From assembly GCA_005883655.1 (NCBI GenBank), contig VBDA01000156.1, positions 1 to 8,899 on the forward strand: a stretch of 8,899 nucleotides of DNA. The letters run 5' to 3'. The notes beneath the pieces were generated by a model. It did no database searches. It worked only from the letters and a program-made list of their open reading frames with translations, and was not told the origin of the DNA. The first letter of the stretch is position 1; every line of letters starts with the position of its first letter. Made by a program: the position numbers and the translations under genes. Below, one piece after another: positions 1 through 5,857 of this stretch. This DNA comes from Betaproteobacteria bacterium (lineage in GTDB: Bacteria; Pseudomonadota; Gammaproteobacteria; Burkholderiales; Casimicrobiaceae).

Positions 1-1231
1 TATCGCGGCTATCATCGCCGCGCGCAGGCGCAAGACCACCAAGTTCGAAGACAGTATTATTTCCGGCACCGACATCAAGACGAATACGGTTTTCGGCTCG
101 ACCGGCGGCGGCGTGGTCAACACCGGCGACAATTCGCTCGCCAGCGATTTCAGCCGCGAGGGTCTCGGGAACATCGATACCGACGAAGTCGATCCGATCG
201 CCGAGGCCGAGGTCTATCTCGCCTACGGCCGCGATGCGCAGGCCGAGGAAATACTGAAGGATGCGCTGAAGAAGGATCCGCAGCGGCAGGAAATTTATCT
301 CAAGCTGTTGGAGATTCACGCGCAGCACAACAAGCCATCGGCATTCGAGACCGTGGCCAGTGAGTTGTATTCGGTCTCAGGCGGCCAAGGCGAGGTGTGG
401 CAAAAGGCAATGGCGTTGGGTCGCCAACTCGACCCGGCGAATCCATTGTTTGCGGAGGCAGGCGGCGGCGCGGCATTCGCGACCGCGACGACGGCCGCCG
501 CGGCTCACACCGCGGGCGAAACCCACCAGCCTTCGGGATCGCCGGATACCAAGCCCAAGCCCGAGCCGCGCGGCGGCGCGCCGCTGGAGTTCACGCTCGA
601 TGACGATATTTCGCTTTCGCCGACCTCCGGCGAGGTGGACACCAAGGCGCCAGCCGCGACGCGCCAGCCAAGCGCGCCGCCGAAAATCAATTTCGAGAAG
701 CCGGCCGTATCCGCCGCGACATTGGCCGCCGGTGCCGCGGGCGCCGCGGCAGGTGCTGCCGCCGCCAGAGCGGCCGCCGAAAAACCGCCAGTCAAGGTTC
801 GAGACACAGTGTCCTTCGATCCCGAGTCAATACCGAAGTTCGATCTGGATTTCCACCTCGACGAACCGGCCAAGCCTGCGCCCTCGGCGCCGAGGCCGGT
901 GGCCGCGGTTTCAACCGCCACCGCTGCCGCGCGTGAGCCCGCACTGGTCAGCGCCGGAGCACCCGCGCCACAGCTGACGCGACCGGCGGCGGCGATCGAG
1001 CTCGACAAGCTCGACCTCGCGTTCGATCCAAAGCGTTCGACCTTCGAAGACCCGACGCCGTCGGTGCTGGACGGACAATGGCACGACGCGGCTACCAAGC
1101 TCGATCTCGCGAAGGCGTATCAGGAAATGGGCGATGTCGAAGGCGCGCGCGAGATCCTCCAGGAAGTGTTGCATGAGGGCGACGATGAGCAAAAAGCCGA
1201 AGCCCAGGCCTTAATCACCAAGCTGGCCTGA
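1..1231 (+). CDS. fimV: FimV-family protein, C-terminal part (5' end outside window)
   Basis: The frame is open from base 2, so this is the end of a larger gene; the GTG at 113 is internal and not a start. About 409 residues are visible. They begin with the last residues of a membrane helix (IAAIIAA) followed by a basic RRRK stop-transfer, so the rest is cytoplasmic. Residues about 64-120 (DPIAEAEVYLAYGRDAQAEE onward) form the TPR-like region typical of FimV. A long Ala/Pro-rich linker follows, and the conserved FimV C-terminal TPR motif occupies about 360-409 (LDLAKAYQEMGD, then AREIL). FimV/HubP proteins bind peptidoglycan with an N-terminal LysM domain, not visible here, and act at cell poles in type IV pilus assembly, twitching motility and polar organisation. 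Location just upstream of truA is the usual one. Family assignment is strong; the role in this organism is inferred. Confidence 0.92.
   Translation, partial: IAAIIAARRRKTTKFEDSIISGTDIKTNTVFGSTGGGVVNTGDNSLASDFSREGLGNIDTDEVDPIAEAEVYLAYGRDAQAEEILKDALKKDPQRQEIYLKLLEIHAQHNKPSAFETVASELYSVSGGQGEVWQKAMALGRQLDPANPLFAEAGGGAAFATATTAAAAHTAGETHQPSGSPDTKPKPEPRGGAPLEFTLDDDISLSPTSGEVDTKAPAATRQPSAPPKINFEKPAVSAATLAAGAAGAAAGAAAARAAAEKPPVKVRDTVSFDPESIPKFDLDFHLDEPAKPAPSAPRPVAAVSTATAAAREPALVSAGAPAPQLTRPAAAIELDKLDLAFDPKRSTFEDPTPSVLDGQWHDAATKLDLAKAYQEMGDVEGAREILQEVLHEGDDEQKAEAQALITKLA
713..778 (+). other. Ala/Gly-rich low-complexity tract inside fimV
   Basis: About 22 codons, nearly all GCN or GGN, encode an Ala/Gly run broken by one Thr, one Leu and one Arg. 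It lies in the flexible cytoplasmic linker between the TPR-like region and the C-terminal domain. Such tracts are common in FimV linkers and vary in length between strains. It is not hydrophobic enough for me to call it a membrane segment. Confidence 0.6.
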
Positions 1232-1358
1232 TCCGCGACAACAGACCGTGTGACGGGGCGGTGGATCGTCGATCCACCGCCCCTTGCGTTTCAAGCGTCG
1301 CAATGCGGCGGCGAATGCACCGCTCGACGAACGCCTGCGTTAGCCACTCTCTCCTGAT
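1232..1358. other. fimV-truA intergenic region
   Basis: This 127-base interval holds the hairpin at 1255-1283 and then about 75 bases before truA. I could not find a convincing -35/-10 pair, a Trp-codon-rich leader peptide or an alternative hairpin typical of attenuation. The bases just before the truA ATG (CTCTCTCCTGAT) contain no Shine-Dalgarno match. If the hairpin ends fimV transcription, a truA promoter should lie here, but its position is not evident. Confidence 0.5.
1255..1283 (+). terminator. Hairpin terminator after fimV
   Basis: A perfect inverted repeat has arms GGGGCGGTGGATC (1255-1267) and GATCCACCGCCCC (1271-1283) around a 3-base loop GTC. It begins 23 bases after the fimV stop. 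The downstream sequence TTGCGTTTC is only moderately T-rich, so this is a probable rather than textbook intrinsic terminator. On the opposite strand the flank is not T-rich, so it is most likely to act on fimV transcripts. It separates fimV from the truA-purF group. Confidence 0.65.
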
Positions 1359-2150
1359 ATGCGCATCGCGCTCGGACTCGAATACCACGGCACGCCGTTT
1401 CACGGCTGGCAATCTCAGGCCGATGGCAGCGGAGTGCAGAATGCTCTCGAGCGCGCGCTGTCCGAGATCGCAGGCGAGCGTGTCGCAGTCATTGCGGCCG
1501 GACGTACCGACACCGGTGCGCATGCGACGCTGCAGGTAGCGCATTTCGACATTGGCGTGCGGCGGCCCGAAACCGCATGGGTCCGTGGCGTCAACGCATT
1601 ACTCCCCGATGCGATCGCGGTGCAATGGGCAATGCCTGTTGCCGAGGAGTTCCACGCCCGCTTCAGCGCAACCGGCCGTCATTACACCTATCTTCTGCTG
1701 GACCGCCCGGTGCGGCCGGCGCTGCTCAACGGCAGGACAGGCTGGTACCATCAGCCGCTTGCGCTGGCGCGGATACGGAAGGGTGCGGCCGCGTTGATCG
1801 GCAGGCATGATTTCAGCGCGTTTCGCGCCGCCGACTGTCAGGCGAAATCGCCAGTCCGAACGCTCGACCGGCTCGACATCGCGCGCGAGGGAAACATGAT
1901 TCGTTTCGATCTGCACGCCGACGCATTTCTATACCGCATGGTGCGCAATATCGTCGGCGCGCTTGTCTATGTCGGCAATGGCCGGCAGCCGCCGTCGTGG
2001 ATCGGCGAGTTGCTGGCCGGGCGCGATCGCACCCGCGCCGCGCCGACATTCGCAAGCGCTGGATTGTATTTCACCGGTGTCGACTATCCGACCCGCTTCA
2101 ATTTGCCGGCAACCTGCGCGCCGCTGCTTATTCCCCTGAACAGGCCCTGA
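1359..2150 (+). CDS. truA: tRNA pseudouridine(38-40) synthase TruA
   Basis: TruA converts uridines 38, 39 and 40 in the anticodon arm of many tRNAs to pseudouridine. The 263-residue product has the family's usual length. The catalytic aspartate is D51 in AAGRTDTGAHA, with Ala where Val is commonest. Other family signatures are YHGTPFHGWQ (9-18), FHARFSATGRHYTY (98-111, holding the active-site tyrosine region), and FLYRMVRNIVGALVYVGNGR in the C-terminal half. The ATG at 1359 places MRIALGLEYHG at the expected N-terminus, although no good ribosome binding site precedes it. The gene ends one base before trpF, so the two are almost certainly co-transcribed. Position between fimV and trpF is the common one in beta- and many gammaproteobacteria. 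Confidence 0.97.
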   Translation: MRIALGLEYHGTPFHGWQSQADGSGVQNALERALSEIAGERVAVIAAGRTDTGAHATLQVAHFDIGVRRPETAWVRGVNALLPDAIAVQWAMPVAEEFHARFSATGRHYTYLLLDRPVRPALLNGRTGWYHQPLALARIRKGAAALIGRHDFSAFRAADCQAKSPVRTLDRLDIAREGNMIRFDLHADAFLYRMVRNIVGALVYVGNGRQPPSWIGELLAGRDRTRAAPTFASAGLYFTGVDYPTRFNLPATCAPLLIPLNRP

Positions 2151-2151
2151 C

Positions 2152-2799
2152 ATGCGCACTCGCGTCAAGATCTGCGGTATGACGCGCGTCGAGGATGCGA
2201 TTGCCGCGGCGCAAGCGGGCGCGGACGCGATCGGACTCGTATTCTGGCCCGGTACACCTCGTTGCGTGAGCTTCGATCAGGCGCGGGCGATTGCCCGCGC
2301 GGTTCCTGCTTTCGTCACCACCGTCGGCTTGTTTGTCGATCCGGCGCCGGCGGCGGTTCGTGCCGCGCTGGACGCGGTTCCGCTCGACCTCCTGCAGTTC
2401 CACGGCAACGAGGATGCGGATTTGTGCGCGAGCTTCGCTCGCCCGTACATCAAGGCGGTGCCGGTCAAACCCGGGATCGATTTGCTACAATACGCGGCTC
2501 GTTATGGCGACGCTCACGGATTGCTTTTCGATGCGTTCGAGCCCGGCGGGCTGCCAGGGGGGACCGGCAAGACTTTCGATTGGAACGAGCTGCCGGGCGA
2601 GTTGCAGCGGCCCCTGATTCTCTCCGGAGGACTCACGCCGCAGAATGTCGGAGCCGCGATCCGTACCGCGCGGCCCTGGGCCGTCGACGTTTCCAGCGGT
2701 GTCGAGCTGACCGGCGAAGACGGCCTGCCGCGCAAGGGCATCAAGAGCGCGGCAAAAATTGCAGCGTTTATCCGGGAGGTGCGCAATGCAGATGAATGA
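2152..2799 (+). CDS. trpF: Phosphoribosylanthranilate isomerase TrpF
   Basis: TrpF catalyses the Amadori rearrangement of N-(5'-phosphoribosyl)anthranilate to CdRP, the third step of tryptophan synthesis from chorismate. The 215-residue product is a monofunctional single-domain TIM barrel, not the TrpC-TrpF fusion of enterics. The general base is C8 in VKICGMT and the general acid is D127 in LLFDAFEPGG. Phosphate-binding loops appear as LSGGL (157-161) and VDVSSGVE (178-185). The ATG follows the truA stop by one base (TGAcATG), which suggests translational coupling; only a partial AGG lies upstream. The 3' end overlaps trpB by 14 bases. The CTA and TTG leucine codons near 2482-2487 form part of an extended -10-like sequence. 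Confidence 0.97.
   Translation: MRTRVKICGMTRVEDAIAAAQAGADAIGLVFWPGTPRCVSFDQARAIARAVPAFVTTVGLFVDPAPAAVRAALDAVPLDLLQFHGNEDADLCASFARPYIKAVPVKPGIDLLQYAARYGDAHGLLFDAFEPGGLPGGTGKTFDWNELPGELQRPLILSGGLTPQNVGAAIRTARPWAVDVSSGVELTGEDGLPRKGIKSAAKIAAFIREVRNADE
2483..2491 (+). promoter_or_regulatory. Possible internal extended -10 promoter in trpF
   Basis: TGCTACAAT matches the extended -10 form TGnTATAAT with one mismatch in the hexamer. It stands out in GC-rich coding sequence and uses a rare CTA leucine codon. No good -35 lies 16-18 bases upstream, though extended -10 promoters may not need one. It would start RNA near 2498, about 290 bases before trpB, and could supply trpB-trpA-accD independently of truA. 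Prediction from motif only. Confidence 0.3.
2775..2780 (+). promoter_or_regulatory. Strong trpB ribosome binding site
   Basis: GGAGGT lies inside the end of trpF, 5 bases before the ATG at 2786. It is the best Shine-Dalgarno match in the window and fixes the trpB start at 2786. A TTG at 2759 would add nine residues and has no such site; the ATG at 2792 is in frame but less well spaced. Confidence 0.85.
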
Positions 2800-4018
2800 T
2801 TTGCCGGATTCGCGCGGACACTTCGGCCCCTACGGCGGCGTGTTTGTTGCCGAGACGCTTATCGCCGCGCTCGACGAGCTCCGCGAACAATACGCGCGCT
2901 ATCAGCACGATCCCGCCTTCGTCGCCGAATTCGAATCGGAGCTCAAGCATTATGTCGGCCGGCCGAGCCCGATCTATCACGCCCAGCGCTGGTCCGAAAA
3001 GCTCGGCGGCGCGCAGATCTATCTCAAGCGCGAGGATTTGAATCACACCGGTGCGCACAAGATAAACAATTGCATCGGCCAGGCGCTTCTGGCAAAAAGG
3101 CTCGGCAAGCCGAGAGTGATCGCCGAGACGGGCGCCGGCCAGCACGGCGTTGCCGCCGCGACGGTCGCCGCGCGCTTCGGCATGCAGTGCGTCGTATACA
3201 TGGGATCGGAAGACATCAAGCGCCAGGCGCAGAACGTATTCCGCATGAAGCTGCTCGGGGCTGAGGTGGTGCCGGTCGAATCCGGCTCGAAAACGCTCAA
3301 GGACGCGCTCAACGAAGCGATGCGCGACTGGGTGACCAACGTGGAGAATACGTTCTATATCATCGGCACCGTCGCGGGGCCGCATCCCTATCCGATGATG
3401 GTTCGCGATTTTCAGAGTGTTATCGGTCGCGAGTGCCTGCAGCAGATGCCGGAAATGATCGGCCGCCAACCGGACGTGATCATCGCCTGCGTCGGCGGCG
3501 GCTCGAACGCGATGGGCATCTTTTATCCCTATCTCTCGCACGAGAGCGTCAAGCTGATCGGCGTCGAGGCAGCGGGCGAAGGCATCGCGACCGGACGTCA
3601 CGCGGCGTCGCTTACCGCAGGCAGGCCCGGCGTGCTGCACGGCAATCGCACCTACCTGCTGCAGGACAAGAACGGGCAGATCATCGAGACCCACTCGGTG
3701 TCGGCGGGGCTCGACTATCCCGGTGTCGGGCCGGAGCACGCGTGGCTCAAGGACAATGGGCGCGCGCAATATGTATCGATCACCGACGATGAGGCGCTCA
3801 CCGCGTTTGGCGATTGCTGCCGCATCGAGGGCATCATTCCGGCGCTCGAATCGGCGCATGCGCTTGCCTATGCGACAAGAATCGCACCGCAGCTGCCGGC
3901 GAGCACGGTGCTGCTGGTCAATCTTTCGGGGCGCGGCGACAAGGACATGAACACCGTCGCCGAGCGCACCGGACTCAAGTTTCACTGCCGGCCCGAGTGC
4001 GATCCGGCACGGCGATGA
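2786..4018 (+). CDS. trpB: Tryptophan synthase beta chain TrpB
   Basis: TrpB is the PLP-dependent subunit that condenses indole, channelled from TrpA, with L-serine to give tryptophan. The product is 410 residues, normal for the family. The PLP lysine is K92 in HTGAHKINN. E114 in ETGAGQHG is the catalytic glutamate. GGGSNAMG (237-244) binds the PLP phosphate, and S381 in NLSGRGDKD sits at the cofactor pyridine nitrogen. The N-terminus (RGHFGPYGGVFVAETL) is typical of the TrpB1 class that pairs with TrpA. The start at 2786 is chosen for its GGAGGT site and N-terminal match. It overlaps trpF by 14 bases. The stop codon overlaps an ATG (ATGA at 4015-4018) that opens a 16-codon frame before trpA. 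The last residues (CRPECDPARR) look like a variable tail. Confidence 0.98.
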   Translation: MQMNDLPDSRGHFGPYGGVFVAETLIAALDELREQYARYQHDPAFVAEFESELKHYVGRPSPIYHAQRWSEKLGGAQIYLKREDLNHTGAHKINNCIGQALLAKRLGKPRVIAETGAGQHGVAAATVAARFGMQCVVYMGSEDIKRQAQNVFRMKLLGAEVVPVESGSKTLKDALNEAMRDWVTNVENTFYIIGTVAGPHPYPMMVRDFQSVIGRECLQQMPEMIGRQPDVIIACVGGGSNAMGIFYPYLSHESVKLIGVEAAGEGIATGRHAASLTAGRPGVLHGNRTYLLQDKNGQIIETHSVSAGLDYPGVGPEHAWLKDNGRAQYVSITDDEALTAFGDCCRIEGIIPALESAHALAYATRIAPQLPASTVLLVNLSGRGDKDMNTVAERTGLKFHCRPECDPARR

Positions 4019-4065
4019 ATCCGATCTACCACCAAACCAGCGACACAAAGGAAGAACGATCTTGA
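4015..4065 (+). other. Candidate 16-codon relay ORF after trpB
   Basis: An ATG overlapping the trpB stop (ATGA, 4015-4018) opens a frame encoding MNPIYHQTSDTKEERS and ends at TGA 4063-4065. That stop shares its A with the next ATG (TGATG). The frame carries AAAGGAAG (4047-4054) near its end, a plausible ribosome binding site for the following mini-ORF. I recognise no function in the peptide. It may serve only to pass ribosomes from trpB toward trpA, or be chance. Confidence 0.25.
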
Positions 4066-4112
4066 TGGTTTCGGAGCCCTCGCATCTCCGTGGTGAGATT
4101 CCGGCCCGATGA
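4065..4112 (+). other. Candidate 15-codon relay ORF before trpA
   Basis: The ATG at 4065 overlaps the previous mini-ORF's stop, and the frame encodes MVSEPSHLRGEIPAR. It ends at TGA 4110-4112, overlapping the trpA ATG (ATGA). GGTGAG at 4092-4097 inside it is a weak, distant ribosome binding site for trpA. A small hairpin is possible between CGGAG (4072-4076) and CTCCG (4086-4090). Its own start has AAGGA 12 bases upstream. Whether the peptide is made is unknown. Confidence 0.3.
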
Positions 4113-4924
4113 ATCGCATTGACGCCACCTTCGACAAGCTCCGCGCAGCAGGCCGCGCGGCGCTGATTCCGTACATCACCGCGGGCGATCCTTCGCTCGC
4201 GGCGACGGTTCCGCTGATGCGTGCGCTGACCTCCGCCGGCGCCGACGTGATCGAGCTCGGCGTTCCGTTTTCCGACCCGATGGCCGACGGCCCCGTCGTC
4301 CAGCGCGCGTCGGAGCGCGCGCTTGCCAACGGCGTCGGTCTCGACGACGTCCTGACCATCGTGGCGGCGTTTCGCGAGCTGGATGCGATCACGCCGATCG
4401 TGCTGATGGGGTATGCGAATCCGATCGAAGCGATGGGAACGACAGCGTTTGCCGACCGCGCGCAACACGCCGGCGTCGACGGAGTCATTGTCGTCGACTA
4501 TCCCCCCGAAGAAGCGGGCGAGTTTGCGCAACTGCTCGAAGGACGCCAAATCGCGCCGATTTTTCTGGTGGCACCGACGACGCCGGAGGCGCGCATCATC
4601 GCCATCGGCCGGATGGCGCGAGGGTACGTGTATTACGTCTCGCTGAAGGGCGTGACCGGCGCGGGCCATCTGGACGTCGCGGATGTCGTCGCCAGGCTGG
4701 CCGGGATTCGGCGCCATGTCGCACTGCCGGTGGGCGTGGGTTTCGGCATCCGCGATGCGGTGAGCGCGCAAGCCATCGCGGCGCACGCCGACGCGATCGT
4801 CATCGGCAGCAGGATCATCCAGGAAATAGAGAGCGGTCCCCCAGCGCAAGCTCCCGAGCGCGCGGCGGCGTGGCTCGCGACCATACGAACGGCGATCGAT
4901 CAGATCGCCAGGAAAGCAGCATAG
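4109..4924 (+). CDS. trpA: Tryptophan synthase alpha chain TrpA
   Basis: TrpA cleaves indole-3-glycerol phosphate to indole and glyceraldehyde-3-phosphate; indole passes through the tunnel to TrpB in the alpha2-beta2 complex. The 271-residue TIM barrel has both catalytic acids at the standard positions: E49 in DVIELGVPFSDP and D60 in MADGP. Loop 6 reads VSLKGVTGAG (177-186), with LK where enteric enzymes have RA; this variant is common in betaproteobacteria. The phosphate site includes VGVGFGI (208-214) and IVIGS (230-234). The ATG at 4109 gives the expected start MNRIDATFDKLRAAG. The 90-base gap after trpB is longer than others in this group and is filled by two mini-ORFs, the second ending in ATGA with this start. 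The TAG stop directly abuts a GTG frame leading to accD. Confidence 0.98.
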   Translation: MNRIDATFDKLRAAGRAALIPYITAGDPSLAATVPLMRALTSAGADVIELGVPFSDPMADGPVVQRASERALANGVGLDDVLTIVAAFRELDAITPIVLMGYANPIEAMGTTAFADRAQHAGVDGVIVVDYPPEEAGEFAQLLEGRQIAPIFLVAPTTPEARIIAIGRMARGYVYYVSLKGVTGAGHLDVADVVARLAGIRRHVALPVGVGFGIRDAVSAQAIAAHADAIVIGSRIIQEIESGPPAQAPERAAAWLATIRTAIDQIARKAA

Positions 4925-4957
4925 GTGGTCGACAGCGCGATGGGGAAACGAAGATGA
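4925..4957 (+). other. Candidate 10-codon relay ORF between trpA and accD
   Basis: GTG at 4925 directly follows the trpA TAG and opens a 10-codon frame (an ATG at 4940 lies within it). It ends at TGA 4955-4957, overlapping the accD ATG as ATGA. It fills the 29-base gap exactly. GGGGA at 4942-4946, 7 bases before the accD ATG, is a usable binding site for accD on its own, so coupling is not required. Confidence 0.2.
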
Positions 4958-5823
4958 GTTGGCTGCAAAAGCTCCTGCCTCCGCGCATCAAGGCGACGCC
5001 GGGGATCGCCAAGAAGGCGATTCCCGAGGGGCTGTGGGTCAAGTGTCCGGCGTGCGAGGCGGTCCTGTACCGCACCGATCTCGAGAAGAACCTCAACGTG
5101 TGCCCAAAATGCTCGCATCACGGCCGAGTGTCGGCCCGCGAGCGCATCGAGCAGCTGCTCGATCCTGACGGTCGCTATGAGATCGGATCCGAAGTGCTTC
5201 CGATCGACAGTCTGAAGTTCAAGGACACGCGCAAATATCCCGAACGGCTGTCGGCCGCGCTGGAAGAAACCGGAGAAACCGATTCGCTGGTGGTCATGCA
5301 GGGAAGCATCAAGTCGGCACCGCTGGTGCTGGCGGTCTTCGAGTTCGATTTCATGGGCGGATCGATGGGCTCGGTGGTCGGCGAGCGCTTTGTGCGCGGC
5401 GTGCGCGTATCATACGAGAATCGCATCCCGTTCGTGTGCATCACCTCCAGCGGCGGAGCGCGAATGCAGGAAGGCGTCAGTTCGCTCTTCCAGATGGCAA
5501 AGACGACCGCGGTGCTGCAGGAGCTGACCAAGGCGCGGCTTCCGTTCGTTTCGATTCTTACCGATCCCACCATGGGCGGAGTTTCGGCCAGCTTCGCGAT
5601 GATCGGCGACATCGTTATCGCGGAGCCGGGAGCCCTGATCGGGTTCGCGGGCCCGCGAGTGATCGAGCAGACCGTGCGCGAAAAGCTTCCCGAGGGTTTT
5701 CAGCGCGCCGAATTTCTGCTGGAAAAAGGCGCCATCGACATGATCGTCGATCGCCGTCAGCTCAAGGACGATCTGCCCAAGCTGCTGACCTTGTTGCAGA
5801 GCCAGCCGCTTCCCTCGGGCTGA
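4954..5823 (+). CDS. accD: Acetyl-CoA carboxylase carboxyltransferase subunit beta AccD
   Basis: AccD and AccA form the carboxyltransferase that moves CO2 from biotin on AccB to acetyl-CoA, giving malonyl-CoA for fatty acid synthesis. The 289-residue product starts with MSWLQKLLPP, the usual proteobacterial N-terminus, which together with GGGGA 7 bases upstream fixes the ATG at 4954; the frame is open further upstream but that part matches trpA in another frame. A four-cysteine zinc ribbon is present at C31, C34, C50 and C53. The crotonase-like carboxyltransferase fold follows, with GGSMGSVVGERF, SSGGARMQEG, PTMGGVSASFAMIGD and EPGALIGFAGPRVIEQT, the last two contributing oxyanion and CoA-binding loops. 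No key residue appears missing. The partner accA is not in the window. accD followed by folC is conserved from E. coli to betaproteobacteria. Confidence 0.98.
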   Translation: MSWLQKLLPPRIKATPGIAKKAIPEGLWVKCPACEAVLYRTDLEKNLNVCPKCSHHGRVSARERIEQLLDPDGRYEIGSEVLPIDSLKFKDTRKYPERLSAALEETGETDSLVVMQGSIKSAPLVLAVFEFDFMGGSMGSVVGERFVRGVRVSYENRIPFVCITSSGGARMQEGVSSLFQMAKTTAVLQELTKARLPFVSILTDPTMGGVSASFAMIGDIVIAEPGALIGFAGPRVIEQTVREKLPEGFQRAEFLLEKGAIDMIVDRRQLKDDLPKLLTLLQSQPLPSG

Positions 5824-5857
5824 AGCGCCTGCTGCACGCCGCTTCGTCGCTCCATCA

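Noticed and set aside
505..1098. A 197-codon minus-strand frame inside fimV
   Set aside because: It is Ala/Ser/Gly-rich, mirrors the Ala/Pro-rich linker codons of fimV and has no recognisable motif. It is a composition shadow.
1232..1358. A tryptophan attenuator or leader peptide before the truA-trpF group
   Set aside because: There is no short frame with clustered Trp codons and no pair of competing hairpins; only one simple hairpin close to fimV is present.
2759..2785. An upstream TTG start for trpB adding nine residues
   Set aside because: The added residues do not match the family N-terminus, and the strong GGAGGT is placed for the ATG at 2786.
2768..4849. A 693-codon open frame on the minus strand across trpB and trpA
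   Set aside because: Its codons align exactly with those of trpB and trpA, which happen to share one frame. Stops in that antisense frame require sense codons TTA, CTA or TCA, which are rare in GC-rich genes, so long open shadows are expected. The translation is Arg/His/Asp-rich with no recognisable domain, and both sense genes are certain.
4891..4909. Inverted repeat GGCGATC / GATCGCC with a 5-base loop near the end of trpA
   Set aside because: It lies within codons for trpA, is not followed by a T-run and is only 7 bp. With GATC so frequent here, such palindromes arise easily, so I do not call a terminator.
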